A DNA stretch of 64,000 nucleotides from the NCBI RefSeq assembly GCF_003352465.1, contig NZ_CP031153.1:858465-922464 (forward strand), read 5' to 3'. Shown one piece after another: positions 45,723-54,370 of this stretch (the first letter of the stretch is position 1; each line of letters opens with the position of its first letter). The stretch comes from Kordia sp. SMS9. GTDB lineage: Bacteria > Bacteroidota > Bacteroidia > Flavobacteriales > Flavobacteriaceae. A model generated the notes under the pieces. It did no database searches, was not told the DNA's origin, and saw only the letters and a list, made by a program, of their open reading frames with translations. The position numbers and the translations under genes were made by a program.

Positions 45723-47789
45723 ATGAAAACAAAACTAGTCTTACTTATAATTCCGCTTCTTTTCTTCTCCTGCAAAGGACAACAAAAAGACGACAATACT
45801 GATGGTAAAAAATCGGTCACATTTGTGATCACTAATTTTCCAAGCGATCATGATTTTTCAAAAGACATCTATATTTCAGGCGATTTTGAAGGTTGGTCTG
45901 GCGGACGACCTGAGTTGAAACTAGAACAAAAAGACAGCACTTACTACAAAATAACATTGCCAAACCATCGGGAAACCATCAATTTCAAATTTACATTGGG
46001 AAATTGGGAAACTGTGGAATTGGATGAAAAACGTCAAAATATTGAAAATAGAACCTATACTTTCAAAGAACATCCTGAAATGATACAAGTTGTTATTGGC
46101 GCTTGGTCCAACGGAAGTAACAATGAAACTATTTCTAGCAAACAACCCAACGTAGAAACGTTTTCAGAAAACTTCAAAATTCCGCAGCTCAACAAAACTC
46201 GAAAAATTCAAGTGTATTTGCCGCCGAATTATGAAAGTACTGAAAAATCGTATCCTGTTTTGTACATGCACGACGGACAAAATGTATTTGACAAAGCAAC
46301 GTCGTATGCTGGCGAATGGGAAGTAGACGAAACGCTCAATACGCTACATTATACGCATGGTTTACATATAATTGTGGTGGCTATTGACAACAGCGAAGAA
46401 CGCATGCAAGAATACACGGCTTGGACACATGAAAAATACGGAACGCCGCAAGGAAAACAATATGTTGAATTTATTGCAAAGACTTTAAAACCTGCAATTG
46501 ACGCAAAATACAGAACTAAAAAAGATGCCAAAAACACGGGCATCATGGGAAGTTCTATGGGTGGATTGATCTCACAGTATGCTGCATTTGCGCATCCAGA
46601 CGTATTTGGAAAAGCAGGTATTTTCTCGCCATCGTTTTGGTTTTCTGAAAATACATTTACGTTCACAAAGGCAAATCTTGCGAAAGCCAAAAACTCAAAG
46701 TTATACTACGTAATGGGCGAAAAAGAAGGTGAAAATATGGTGAACAATCTCAATAAAATGCGAACACTTTTAGAAAAAAATAATTTCCCAAAAGACAATT
46801 TCACTTCCAAATTTGAACCAAATGGCACACACAGCGAAGTCTTTTGGCGAAGCGAATTAAAAACCGCATTACTTTGGCTATTTTCAGAAGATGTGACCAT
46901 ACAAACAAGTCAAAAACCAATCATTCGAGAAGCTAAAAATGTGCAATTGGCGAGTGGAAAACTAATGCGTGTTGTGGATTTTCCATCCAACTATATTCGT
47001 CCGCGAAATGTAGATGTTTGGATTCCTGAAAACTATTCAAAAGATAAAAAATACAATGTGTTGTACATGCACGACGGACAAATGTTATACGATGCTTCTA
47101 CTACGTGGAACAAACAAGAATGGCAAGTGGACGAAGTCGCTTCAAAATTACTCAAAGAAGGCAACGTGCAGGATTTTATCGTGGTGTCTCCTTGGAATAT
47201 TTCTGAAATTCGCTGGCAAGATTATTTTCCACAAAAAGCATTTGACTATTTGCGCGAAGATGTACAAAATAAATTTCGTGAAGAAGCCAAAAAGAATAAT
47301 TTCTCTTTAAATTTTAATGCGGATAACTATTTAAAATTCTTGACGGAAGAATTAAAACCATTTATTGACGAAACATTCAATACCAAAACCGATCGCGAAC
47401 ATACGTTTGTGGCAGGTTCTAGCATGGGCGGACTCATTTCGATGTACGCCATGTGTGAATATCCAGAAGTTTTCAGTGCTGCAGCCTGTATTTCAACACA
47501 TTGGGTTGGCATTAGTCCAATGGAAAACAATCCAATTCCAGATACGTTTTTTGCCTACATGAGCGATCATTTGCCATCGCCAAAAACGCATCGTTTCTAT
47601 TTTGATTACGGAACCGAAACCTTGGATCAACATTATCCACAATATGCACCAATCGTAGATACAATTTTCAAGAAAAAAGGATATACCAAAGCAAACTTTC
47701 AAAATTTAAAATTTGAAGGAACCGATCATTCGGAAAAATCGTGGCAAAAACGATTGCACATTCCGTTTACATTCTTACTAAAGAAATAA
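45723..47789 (+). CDS. Lipoprotein with two tandem esterase domains and an N-terminal E-set/CBM domain
   Basis: 688 residues from the ATG at 45723, chosen because it gives a good lipobox (LLFFSCKGQ, Cys17). A glycogen-binding-like beta domain (DIYISGDFEGWSGGRPELKL) occupies about 40-120. Two esterase-D-type alpha/beta hydrolase domains follow, about 145-400 and 410-688, each with MHDGQ-x-x-(F/Y)-D, a GSSMGGLIS nucleophile elbow (Ser278 and Ser567) and a late His (GTHSEVFW; GTDHSEKSW). Internal duplication is clear. Family members cleave esters; in an alpha-glucan locus they may remove acyl groups from decorated starch-like glucan. The substrate is not known. Confidence 0.83.
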   Translation: MKTKLVLLIIPLLFFSCKGQQKDDNTDGKKSVTFVITNFPSDHDFSKDIYISGDFEGWSGGRPELKLEQKDSTYYKITLPNHRETINFKFTLGNWETVELDEKRQNIENRTYTFKEHPEMIQVVIGAWSNGSNNETISSKQPNVETFSENFKIPQLNKTRKIQVYLPPNYESTEKSYPVLYMHDGQNVFDKATSYAGEWEVDETLNTLHYTHGLHIIVVAIDNSEERMQEYTAWTHEKYGTPQGKQYVEFIAKTLKPAIDAKYRTKKDAKNTGIMGSSMGGLISQYAAFAHPDVFGKAGIFSPSFWFSENTFTFTKANLAKAKNSKLYYVMGEKEGENMVNNLNKMRTLLEKNNFPKDNFTSKFEPNGTHSEVFWRSELKTALLWLFSEDVTIQTSQKPIIREAKNVQLASGKLMRVVDFPSNYIRPRNVDVWIPENYSKDKKYNVLYMHDGQMLYDASTTWNKQEWQVDEVASKLLKEGNVQDFIVVSPWNISEIRWQDYFPQKAFDYLREDVQNKFREEAKKNNFSLNFNADNYLKFLTEELKPFIDETFNTKTDREHTFVAGSSMGGLISMYAMCEYPEVFSAAACISTHWVGISPMENNPIPDTFFAYMSDHLPSPKTHRFYFDYGTETLDQHYPQYAPIVDTIFKKKGYTKANFQNLKFEGTDHSEKSWQKRLHIPFTFLLKK

Positions 47790-47792
47790 TAT

Positions 47793-50177
47793 ATGAAATT
47801 ACTTAGAATACTATTGATATCATGTTTATGTGTTCAGTTTTCGCTGGCACAGAATACCAATCGAAAATTTGTCAGTTACACCGAAAGTGCCAACGTTCAT
47901 ATGATTGAAGTGTCTGATGGACGCTATTTTATTCGACTGATTAACAACGATATTATTGGCACAACCTTCATCCCAAAAGGACAAAAAATTACAGCGAAAA
48001 GTCATGCTGTTATTTTAAAAGATATTCAAGAAATGAAGTCAGCTACGGAAACGGATACTTCTGTAGATTTACTTTCGGAAGGAATTTCAGCACACATTCA
48101 AAAATCACCGTTTCAAATTTCATACAAGTACAAAGGACAACCCATTATTTCTGAAAAAACGGGCTATCAAAAAGTAGCAGACGGTGAAGCGATTCAATTC
48201 AATTTGACAGAAGATGAAGTTCTCTATGGCGGCGGCGCGCGTGCATTGGGCATGAATCGTCGTGGAAATCGTTTGAAACTCTACAACCGCGCACATTACG
48301 GATACGAAACACGTTCAGAATTAATGAATTTTACGCTGCCAATTGTGATTTCGTCCCACAAATACATGCTGCATTTTGACAATGCGCCTATTGGATATTT
48401 GGATTTAGACAGTAAAAAAGACAATACACTCACATACGAAACCATTTCTGGACGCAAAACCTATCAAGTGATTGCGGGCGATTCTTGGGAAAGTATTGTA
48501 GCTAATTATACGGATTTGACAGGAAAACAACCATTACCGCCACGTTGGGCGTTTGGAAACTTTTCAAGCCGATTCGGCTATCATTCACAAACAGAAACCG
48601 AAGCAACTATTAAAGCATTTAAAGAGGAAGAAATTCCTGTTGACGCCATCATTTTGGACTTGTATTGGTTTGGGAAAGAAATCAAAGGCACGATGGGAAA
48701 TCTACAAGTCTACAAGGATTCCTTTCCAGATGTTAAGCAGATGATTCAAAACTTAAATGATCAAGGTGTGAAAACGGTTTTCATTACCGAACCTTTTGTG
48801 TTGACGACTTCCAAACGTTGGTATGAAGCATCTAATTTGGGAATTTTAGCGAAAGATTCTATCGGAAATCCGTTTAAATTCGATTTCTATTTTGGAAATA
48901 CAGGCTTAATTGATATTTACAATCCGAAAGGTGAACAATGGTTTTGGAGTATTTATAAAGAACTCGCTGATTTAGGCGTTGCAGGCGTTTGGGGCGATTT
49001 GGGTGAACCCGAAGTTCATCCTGAAAAATTAATTCATCATACAGGAACGGCGAATGAAGTTCACAATATTTACGGGCACGATTGGGCGCGATTGGTATAT
49101 GAAGGCTACGCTAGAGATTTTCCAAACGTACGACCGTTTATTTTGATGCGTGCAGGCTATTCAGGTTCGCAGCGTTACGGACTCATTCCTTGGTCTGGTG
49201 ACGTGAATAGAACTTGGGGCGGATTGCAATCGCAACCAGAAATTGCACTGCAAATGGCAATGCAAGGTTTGAGCTATATGCACTCGGATTTGGGTGGTTT
49301 TGCGGGTGCGAATTTGAATGATAATTTATACATCCGTTGGTTGCAATACGGCGTTTTTCAACCCATTTACCGACCGCATGCACAAGAAGAAGTGCCGAGT
49401 GAACCTGTGTTTCGTTCCGATAGAGCAAAAAAATTAGCCAAACAAGCCATTGAATTGCGCTATCAGTTATTGCCGTATAATTATACAATTGCCTTTCAAA
49501 ACAATCAAAAAGGAACACCGTTGATGCGTCCATTGTTTTTTGAAGAAAGCGACAACAATGCGTTATACACGAATGCTTCCACCTATTTATGGGGACATGA
49601 TTTTTTGGTGACTCCGATTGTAAAAGATAGTGTGGAAACCAAAGAAGTGTATTTCCCGAAAGGTTCCGTTTGGTATGACTTTGAAACCGACGAAAAAGTG
49701 ATTGGTGGACAAGCAAAAATGGTCAATACGAAAGAAAACTCAATTCCTGTATACGTTCGTGGTGGCGCGTTTATTCCGATGGCAAATCTGATGCAAACTA
49801 CAGTAGAATATAACCCAAATGTATTTCAACTTCATTACTATCACGATGAAAGTATTGCCGAAAGCGAACGCGAATTGTATATCGACGATGGTAAAACCAA
49901 GAACGCGTACGAAAAAGGAATGTACGAATTGTTGGAATTTGAAAGTGAATTTAACAACAATCGTTTGGACATTGAATTGGAAGCTGAAACGGGCAAAAAC
50001 TATGCAACAAACACCAAAAATATAGAAGTGATACTTCACAACATTACGAAACAACCTAGAAAAATAAAATTTCGCGGAAAGCGTGTCGATTTTAAGTGGA
50101 ATGAAACGTATAAAACGGTAAAATTCGCAATTACTTGGAACACCAAAAAAGAACGTGAAATTACGATCAAATTATAG
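47793..50177 (+). CDS. GH31 alpha-glucosidase
   Basis: 794 residues with a signal peptide (MKLLRILLISCLCVQFSLAQ). GH31 signatures: PLPPRWAFGNFSSRFGYHSQ, PVDAIILDLYWFG, the nucleophile Asp402 in GVWGDLGEPE, and the acid/base Asp470 in PWSGDVNRTW. IYRPHAQEE and the C-terminal beta domain follow. Role: release of glucose from the non-reducing ends of maltodextrins in the periplasm. It starts 3 bp after the esterase gene and ends 18 bp before the second GH13 lipoprotein, so it is cotranscribed. Confidence 0.93.
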   Translation: MKLLRILLISCLCVQFSLAQNTNRKFVSYTESANVHMIEVSDGRYFIRLINNDIIGTTFIPKGQKITAKSHAVILKDIQEMKSATETDTSVDLLSEGISAHIQKSPFQISYKYKGQPIISEKTGYQKVADGEAIQFNLTEDEVLYGGGARALGMNRRGNRLKLYNRAHYGYETRSELMNFTLPIVISSHKYMLHFDNAPIGYLDLDSKKDNTLTYETISGRKTYQVIAGDSWESIVANYTDLTGKQPLPPRWAFGNFSSRFGYHSQTETEATIKAFKEEEIPVDAIILDLYWFGKEIKGTMGNLQVYKDSFPDVKQMIQNLNDQGVKTVFITEPFVLTTSKRWYEASNLGILAKDSIGNPFKFDFYFGNTGLIDIYNPKGEQWFWSIYKELADLGVAGVWGDLGEPEVHPEKLIHHTGTANEVHNIYGHDWARLVYEGYARDFPNVRPFILMRAGYSGSQRYGLIPWSGDVNRTWGGLQSQPEIALQMAMQGLSYMHSDLGGFAGANLNDNLYIRWLQYGVFQPIYRPHAQEEVPSEPVFRSDRAKKLAKQAIELRYQLLPYNYTIAFQNNQKGTPLMRPLFFEESDNNALYTNASTYLWGHDFLVTPIVKDSVETKEVYFPKGSVWYDFETDEKVIGGQAKMVNTKENSIPVYVRGGAFIPMANLMQTTVEYNPNVFQLHYYHDESIAESERELYIDDGKTKNAYEKGMYELLEFESEFNNNRLDIELEAETGKNYATNTKNIEVILHNITKQPRKIKFRGKRVDFKWNETYKTVKFAITWNTKKEREITIKL

Positions 50178-50195
50178 AAATTAATACATACACCA

Positions 50196-51635
50196 ATGAA
50201 AAAACTAAGTCTATTTTGTATTTCAATCTTGTTTTTTTTCTCGTGCGATACGAAAAAGAAAGAAGCTGAAAATACGCCAACACCAAAAGAAGTCGCAATC
50301 GCGGATGTTTCTCAAGACATGATGGAAAGTGCCGTGATTTATGAAGCCAACATTCGTCAGTATTCGAAAGAAGGTTCTTTTGATGCATTCACCAAAGATA
50401 TTCCACAACTGAGAGAATTAGGCGTAAAAGTGATTTGGCTTATGCCAATTTTCCCAATTTCAGAAACCAAGCGTAAAGCTACTGGTGGCGAATTTGCTAG
50501 TGAAATTGAAGATCCTGAAGAACGAAAGAAGTATTTAGGAAGTTACTACGCCGTGTCTGATTTTAGGAAAATAAATCCTGAATTTGGAACGATTGACGAT
50601 TTTAGAAAGCTTGTAAAAACCGCGCATGATAATGATATTTATGTGATTTTGGATTGGGTTCCAAATCATACAGGTTGGGATCATACTTGGTTGAAAACGA
50701 ATCCTGAATTTTATACTAAAAACGACAAAGGTGAGATTACCGATCCGTTAAATGAAGACGGAGTGCCTGTAGGTTGGGCTGATGTGGCTGATTTAAACTA
50801 CGATAATAAGAAATTGCGCAAAGCCATGGTAAAAGACATGCAATATTGGTTGACGGAAGAAAATGTTGATGGTTTCCGTTGCGATGTGGCAGGTTCAGTT
50901 CCCACTGATTTTTGGGTAGAAGCAATTCCACAATTACGCGAAAAGAAAGCTATTTTTATGCTTGCAGAAGCTTGGGAACCGGAATTGTTGAAAGGGAATT
51001 TGTTTGATATGGCGTACGGATGGGACACGCATCATAAAATGAATCATATTGCAAAAGGTGAAGAAACCGTTGCCGATTGGGACAAGCGTATGCAACAGAT
51101 TGATTCTTTGTACGAAGCTGATGATATTTTGATGAATTTTGTGACCAATCACGATGAAAATTCATGGAATGGAACGATTGAAGAACGTATGGGCGAAGGT
51201 GCCAAAGCGTTTACGGCTTTGAGTTTTGTAGCGCCAGGAATGCCGTTGATTTATTCAGGACAAGAATACGATATGAAACATCGTTTGAAATTCTTCGAGA
51301 AAGATGAAATTCCAAAAACCAAAGGTGACATGTGGCCTTTGTTGGCAAAATTAGGAACGCTTAAAAATACACATGTTGCCTTACACGGCGGAAAAAATGC
51401 CGCTTCATACACAAAACTTACTACAGGCGAATCCACTAAGGTATTAGCATTTAAACGTGAAAAAGACGGTAAGAAAGTGTACTATATTGGTAATCTGTCA
51501 AAAGAGCACACAAACGCTACTATTGATCTTTCTGGAGCGTTTACGGACTATATAACAGGAGAAAAAATAACTTTTGCCAAAAACGAAGATTTCGCATTAC
51601 GTCCTTGGCAATATATGGTATTGCTTGCGGAATAA
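50196..51635 (+). CDS. GH13 alpha-amylase lipoprotein
   Basis: 479 residues. A lipobox (FFFSCDTKK, Cys17) anchors it. The GH13 core is complete: VILDWVPNHTGWDH, Asp230 in DGFRCDVAG, Glu258 in MLAEAWEPE and Asp320 in TNHDENSW. It is compact, without extra carbohydrate-binding domains. Role: cell-surface or periplasmic endo-hydrolysis of alpha-1,4-glucan, comparable to SusG. It closes the plus-strand arm of the locus; no perfect terminator follows within 100 bp. Confidence 0.92.
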   Translation: MKKLSLFCISILFFFSCDTKKKEAENTPTPKEVAIADVSQDMMESAVIYEANIRQYSKEGSFDAFTKDIPQLRELGVKVIWLMPIFPISETKRKATGGEFASEIEDPEERKKYLGSYYAVSDFRKINPEFGTIDDFRKLVKTAHDNDIYVILDWVPNHTGWDHTWLKTNPEFYTKNDKGEITDPLNEDGVPVGWADVADLNYDNKKLRKAMVKDMQYWLTEENVDGFRCDVAGSVPTDFWVEAIPQLREKKAIFMLAEAWEPELLKGNLFDMAYGWDTHHKMNHIAKGEETVADWDKRMQQIDSLYEADDILMNFVTNHDENSWNGTIEERMGEGAKAFTALSFVAPGMPLIYSGQEYDMKHRLKFFEKDEIPKTKGDMWPLLAKLGTLKNTHVALHGGKNAASYTKLTTGESTKVLAFKREKDGKKVYYIGNLSKEHTNATIDLSGAFTDYITGEKITFAKNEDFALRPWQYMVLLAE

Positions 51636-51798
51636 TGTAACCACTAAGAAATACTCTCTGAAAGACTGTTTGAAAAGTTTGTGTAAAAGCTACTTTTTGG
51701 ACAGTTTTTATTTTTTAAAGAAATATGATGGGTTCGATGTTGAAAAAGTCTGAAAATCTTTCAGTTGTCCCTTTTTGGAAACATTGTTGAAACAGTTA

Positions 51799-51893
51799 TA
51801 CCAAATATATTTTGATTGAAATACCTAGCGAAGCTTACGAGATTCAATAAAAACAATAGATTTCCTATGTTTCGCGTGAACTTCCCTTGGTAT
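51799..51893. repeat. Possible degenerate MITE-like element
   Basis: ATACCAAATATA on the left and CTTGGTATTT on the right form imperfect inverted ends like those of 11071-11219. The interior does not match. The preceding 51636-51798 holds nothing I can name. Confidence 0.3.
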
Positions 51894-51909
51894 TTAAAAA
51901 TTGCAGAGT

Positions 51910-52002
51910 TTATATACCTCCGATTTCTTCAATGATTGAACCGCCAACAATAAGTTGTGTGTTTTCGATTTGATACTGTGCTAATTGCTCTATTGTTTTC
52001 AT
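51910..52002 (-). CDS. Tandem 30-residue double-glycine mini-peptide, copy 1
   Basis: 30 residues: a leader MKTIEQLAQYQIENTQLIVG ending in GG at residues 20-21, then a nine-residue tail SIIEEIGGI. The two genes upstream (52033, 52174) code for clear paralogs of identical length, with K-x-I-x-Q-L-x-x-Y-Q-x-E-N-x-Q-x-I-V-G-G and I-I-E-E followed by G-I all kept. Many third-position and spacer differences with few amino-acid changes argue for a translated peptide. A GG motif at this place is the usual cut site for C39 peptidase exporters, and one is encoded at 15175. Only nine to ten residues would be released, the size of a signalling peptide. I recognise no named family; the function is unknown. 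Confidence 0.6.
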   Translation of the reverse strand: MKTIEQLAQYQIENTQLIVGGSIIEEIGGI

Positions 52003-52032
52003 GTGAATGTGTTTTAAGAATTTATAATACGG

Positions 52033-52125
52033 TTATATACCGTCATTTTCTTCAATGATTGAACCGCCAACAATCTGTTGTACATTTTCAATTTGATATT
52101 CTTCTAATTGATGTATTGTTTTCAT
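52033..52125 (-). CDS. Tandem 30-residue double-glycine mini-peptide, copy 2
   Basis: 30 residues, leader MKTIHQLEEYQIENVQQIVG then G and the tail SIIEENDGI. It differs from copy 1 at nine positions, none of them in the Y-Q-I-E-N, I-V-G-G or S-I-I-E-E blocks. The spacer before its start codon (CACATTCAC just upstream of ATG, with a TTAAAA tract) is shared with copy 1, so gene plus spacer were duplicated with a 123-bp period. Each copy probably has its own translation start; no strong Shine-Dalgarno is seen, as usual in Bacteroidetes. Confidence 0.6.
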   Translation of the reverse strand: MKTIHQLEEYQIENVQQIVGGSIIEENDGI

Positions 52126-52173
52126 GTGAATGTGTTTTTAAAATTTGTAATAGAATTAATGCTACTGAAAAAA

Positions 52174-52266
52174 CTAAATTCCTCCGCCTTCTTCTATAAT
52201 AAAACCACCAACAATGAGTTGTGTGTTTTCGGTTTGATACTGTTGTAATTGATCTATTGCTTTCAT
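52174..52266 (-). CDS. Tandem 30-residue double-glycine mini-peptide, copy 3
   Basis: 30 residues, leader MKAIDQLQQYQTENTQLIVG then G and the tail FIIEEGGGI. It is the most upstream copy and so probably lies nearest the promoter, which would be in 52267-52400. It lacks the CACATTCAC spacer of the other two copies. The Ser after the GG is replaced by Phe, while I-I-E-E and the final Gly-Ile are kept, which points to a conserved C-terminal tail rather than a chance frame. Confidence 0.58.
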   Translation of the reverse strand: MKAIDQLQQYQTENTQLIVGGFIIEEGGGI

Positions 52267-52400
52267 ACTAAATAAGTTTATATGATTTATATTGAAAACT
52301 AAAGTATTAAAGTGCCATGACAGATACTAATAATGCATCTGACGATTCCGTGAATTATATGAAATTTGTAGTGGAAAAATATGAAATGCCTTTTTTCAGG

Positions 52401-52653
52401 GGAATCAGTTCGACTGACACAATTATATACACCTAACAGCCTCAAAACTAGCGCTTCACAAATGTGTTGAGTTTGTCAAAACCAAAGAGGAAAAAAGGAT
52501 AAGATTCTTTCCTGCGAAGGAATCAACTCAACTATCATAATTATATACGCCTGATAGCTTCAAAATTGGCACTTCATAAAACGTGTTGCCTTCGTTAAAA
52601 TCTAGGAGGAAAAAAGACTAAGATTCCTTCCTTCGAAGGAATCAACTCAACTT
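52401..52653. repeat. Degenerate tandem repeat, period 118-119 bp
   Basis: Units start at 52401, 52519 and (partial) 52638 with GGAATCA-(G/A)-(T/C)-TC-(G/A)-ACT. Each full unit contains ATTATATAC-(A/G)-CCT, TCAAAA, CTTCA-AA, GTGTTG, a GAGGAAAAAAG block and AAGATTC. No reading frame continues through it. It lies immediately upstream of the mini-peptide genes (minus orientation). The following 52740-53098 is A/T-rich and holds only the msrA promoter. Confidence 0.6.
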
Positions 52654-52703
52654 GCGGTTTTGTGTGCGTCTTCGACTTCTCAAAACCGAGTTTCGTTGAA
52701 TCA

Positions 52704-52733
52704 AAAAGAGCCTCCTTACGGAAGCTCTTTTCT
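52704..52733. terminator. Hairpin terminator
   Basis: AAAGAGC pairs with GCTCTTT around an inner TCC/GGA stem and a TTAC loop, followed by T-rich sequence. Its cognate gene is not evident, which hints at a small transcript or a lost gene upstream. Confidence 0.6.
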
Positions 52734-53098
52734 CTTACCAAAAATTGGTTATTATTATTTGGGGTCTTAGGGTAATAAGGGAAATAATTTATAACCAATA
52801 AATTACTTTAACCATGAAAAAAAGTTAAGTCCAAATATAACACCTCTAATTCATAAAACCCTATATATTAGACAATAACTTACATTCCTTCGATGAATGT
52901 CTAGTTTTTGTAGATGAATGTATATGCTTGTGTCAAATTAATGTTAAATCTTTTGCGCCGCGTGGGTTTCCAAGGTTCCTATTTGCTGTAATTTGCGCTA
53001 TTTATGACAGAAAATAGCTGTTTTGTTGTCTTTCGTATCTTATAAAAAAAGAAACAGTTTTATCAGTATCTTTACAACCTTGTTATGAAGCATAAAAT

Positions 53099-53638
53099 AT
53101 GGAAGAAAAAAATTTACAAACAGCTACGATTGGCGGCGGTTGTTTTTGGTGTACGGAAGCCGTTTTTCAGGAAGTAAAAGGCGTGGAAACCATTGTTTCT
53201 GGATATACAGGCGGAACAGCTCCTGGTGTACCAACGTATAGAGAGATTTGCTCTGGACTTACAGGGCATGCCGAAGTGGTACAATTGACATTTGATTCGG
53301 ATGTGATTTCGTATCAAGAGATTTTGATCATTTTTATGGCTACGCACGATCCTACGACATTGAATCGGCAAGGTGCTGATGTGGGAACGCAGTATCGCTC
53401 GGTTATTTATTATCATACTGAACAACAAAAGCAAACAGCCGAAGTTGTTATCAAAGAACTTTCTGAATATTATGATGATCCTATTGTAACCGAATTAACT
53501 GCGGCTGAAACTTTTCATAAAGCCGAAGCTGAACATCAAAATTATTACAGACAACACCAACAGCAAGGATATTGCAGTTACGTGATTACGCCTAAGCTAA
53601 CAAAACTTCGCAAGCTGTTTGCCAACAAGTTGAAGTAA
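53099..53638 (+). CDS. msrA: Peptide-methionine (S)-S-oxide reductase MsrA
   Basis: 179 residues, full MsrA length. The active-site motif IGGGCFWCTEAVFQ is present with catalytic Cys15 and Cys18, along with ETIVSGYTGG and GHAEVVQLTFD. Late FHKAEAEHQNYYRQH and the YCSYVI segment provide the resolving Cys. It repairs oxidised methionine; cytoplasmic, no signal peptide. It stands alone with its own terminator at 53660. A housekeeping gene between two peptide loci. Confidence 0.95.
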   Translation: MEEKNLQTATIGGGCFWCTEAVFQEVKGVETIVSGYTGGTAPGVPTYREICSGLTGHAEVVQLTFDSDVISYQEILIIFMATHDPTTLNRQGADVGTQYRSVIYYHTEQQKQTAEVVIKELSEYYDDPIVTELTAAETFHKAEAEHQNYYRQHQQQGYCSYVITPKLTKLRKLFANKLK

Positions 53639-53659
53639 TTTATAATACCGTTTTTACTA

Positions 53660-53692
53660 AAAAAGAGTACTAAATAAGTTAGTACTCTTTTT
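53660..53692. terminator. Terminator between msrA and the grasp-with-spasm operon
   Basis: A 14-bp stem, AAAAAGAGTACTAA with TTAGTACTCTTTTT, and a 5-nt loop, between convergent genes. Confidence 0.88.
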
Positions 53693-53735
53693 AACCACCT
53701 TTAATTTAAACTCTAGTCACTAAGGTTCTAGATTC

Positions 53736-54356
53736 TTAAAGCTCTTTATGCAATGCGTAGTTATGGGTTTTGGCATATTCTTCAATGGAATTGAGTCCTA
53801 TGGCTTTTCTCCTTTCGTTTACTTTTTTGAAATTGGCAATTGGATATATGTATGTGAATCCTAATTTTTTATCTTTTTTTACTTGAGTTCCGTACCATTG
53901 TTTTTCACCTCGGCGCATTAAAATTCGATCTTTTAGAAAGGCTAAGTACCAACCGTCAGATTCATTATTTGCTACAGATGTTTCTAAGTAAGGCAGGTAT
54001 TTTTCTTGGGTTTCAATTTCTGCATGTTGTACTACCAACCACAAGGTTTGATTTGCCATTTCGCCTACATTATTTTTACTGAGCCAACCATAGGTGTCAA
54101 TGATTGCTAATACCTTTTTTTCGTTGATACTATCTTGATAATGGATCAGTTTCCAAACGTATCGTAACTCCTCAGAATCCATTCCGAATTTAACTTCTGC
54201 TTCCGGAAGCAATTGTCGCAACGTTTGATCTTCAACACGTATCGTTTCTAGTTGCATTTTGAGTAGCGTATAATCTACTGGTTTTGTTTTTATACTTGTT
54301 TGACTTTGCATAGTTATAAAACTGAAAATAAGGATAATGAATATATATTTTTTCAT
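53736..54356 (-). CDS. Exported DUF6624-type protein, last gene of the grasp-with-spasm operon
   Basis: 206 residues with a signal peptide (MKKYIFIILIFSFITMQSQ). The body has YGWLSKNNVGEMANQTLWLV, QHAEIETQEKYLPYLE, KDRILMRRGEKQWYGTQVKK and a Y-x-Y-P-I block. These match the DUF6624 proteins of Bacteroidetes as I remember them (G-W-x-S/P, V-Q-H-A, D-R, Q-x-Y-G-T-Q). The biochemical function is unknown. It starts 14 bp after the SPASM gene and is probably cotranscribed with it. A role in export or sensing of the modified peptide is possible but not shown. Confidence 0.72.
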   Translation of the reverse strand: MKKYIFIILIFSFITMQSQTSIKTKPVDYTLLKMQLETIRVEDQTLRQLLPEAEVKFGMDSEELRYVWKLIHYQDSINEKKVLAIIDTYGWLSKNNVGEMANQTLWLVVQHAEIETQEKYLPYLETSVANNESDGWYLAFLKDRILMRRGEKQWYGTQVKKDKKLGFTYIYPIANFKKVNERRKAIGLNSIEEYAKTHNYALHKEL

Positions 54357-54370
54357 AATAGCACAGGATG

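Noticed and set aside
49183..49716. 177-codon open frame on the minus strand inside the GH31 gene
   Set aside because: Antisense to the catalytic region of GH31; no recognisable motif and no room for its own promoter.
28260..51635. Glucan locus as a novel system
   Set aside because: Gene content and order match known flavobacterial maltodextrin utilisation loci; only the double esterase is unusual.
52401..52653. CRISPR array
   Set aside because: The unit is about 118 bp, degenerate along its whole length, without short identical repeats and unique spacers, and no cas gene is nearby.
52595..52798. 67-codon open frame in the 118-bp repeat region
   Set aside because: It runs through a terminator hairpin and a degenerate repeat and has no family features.
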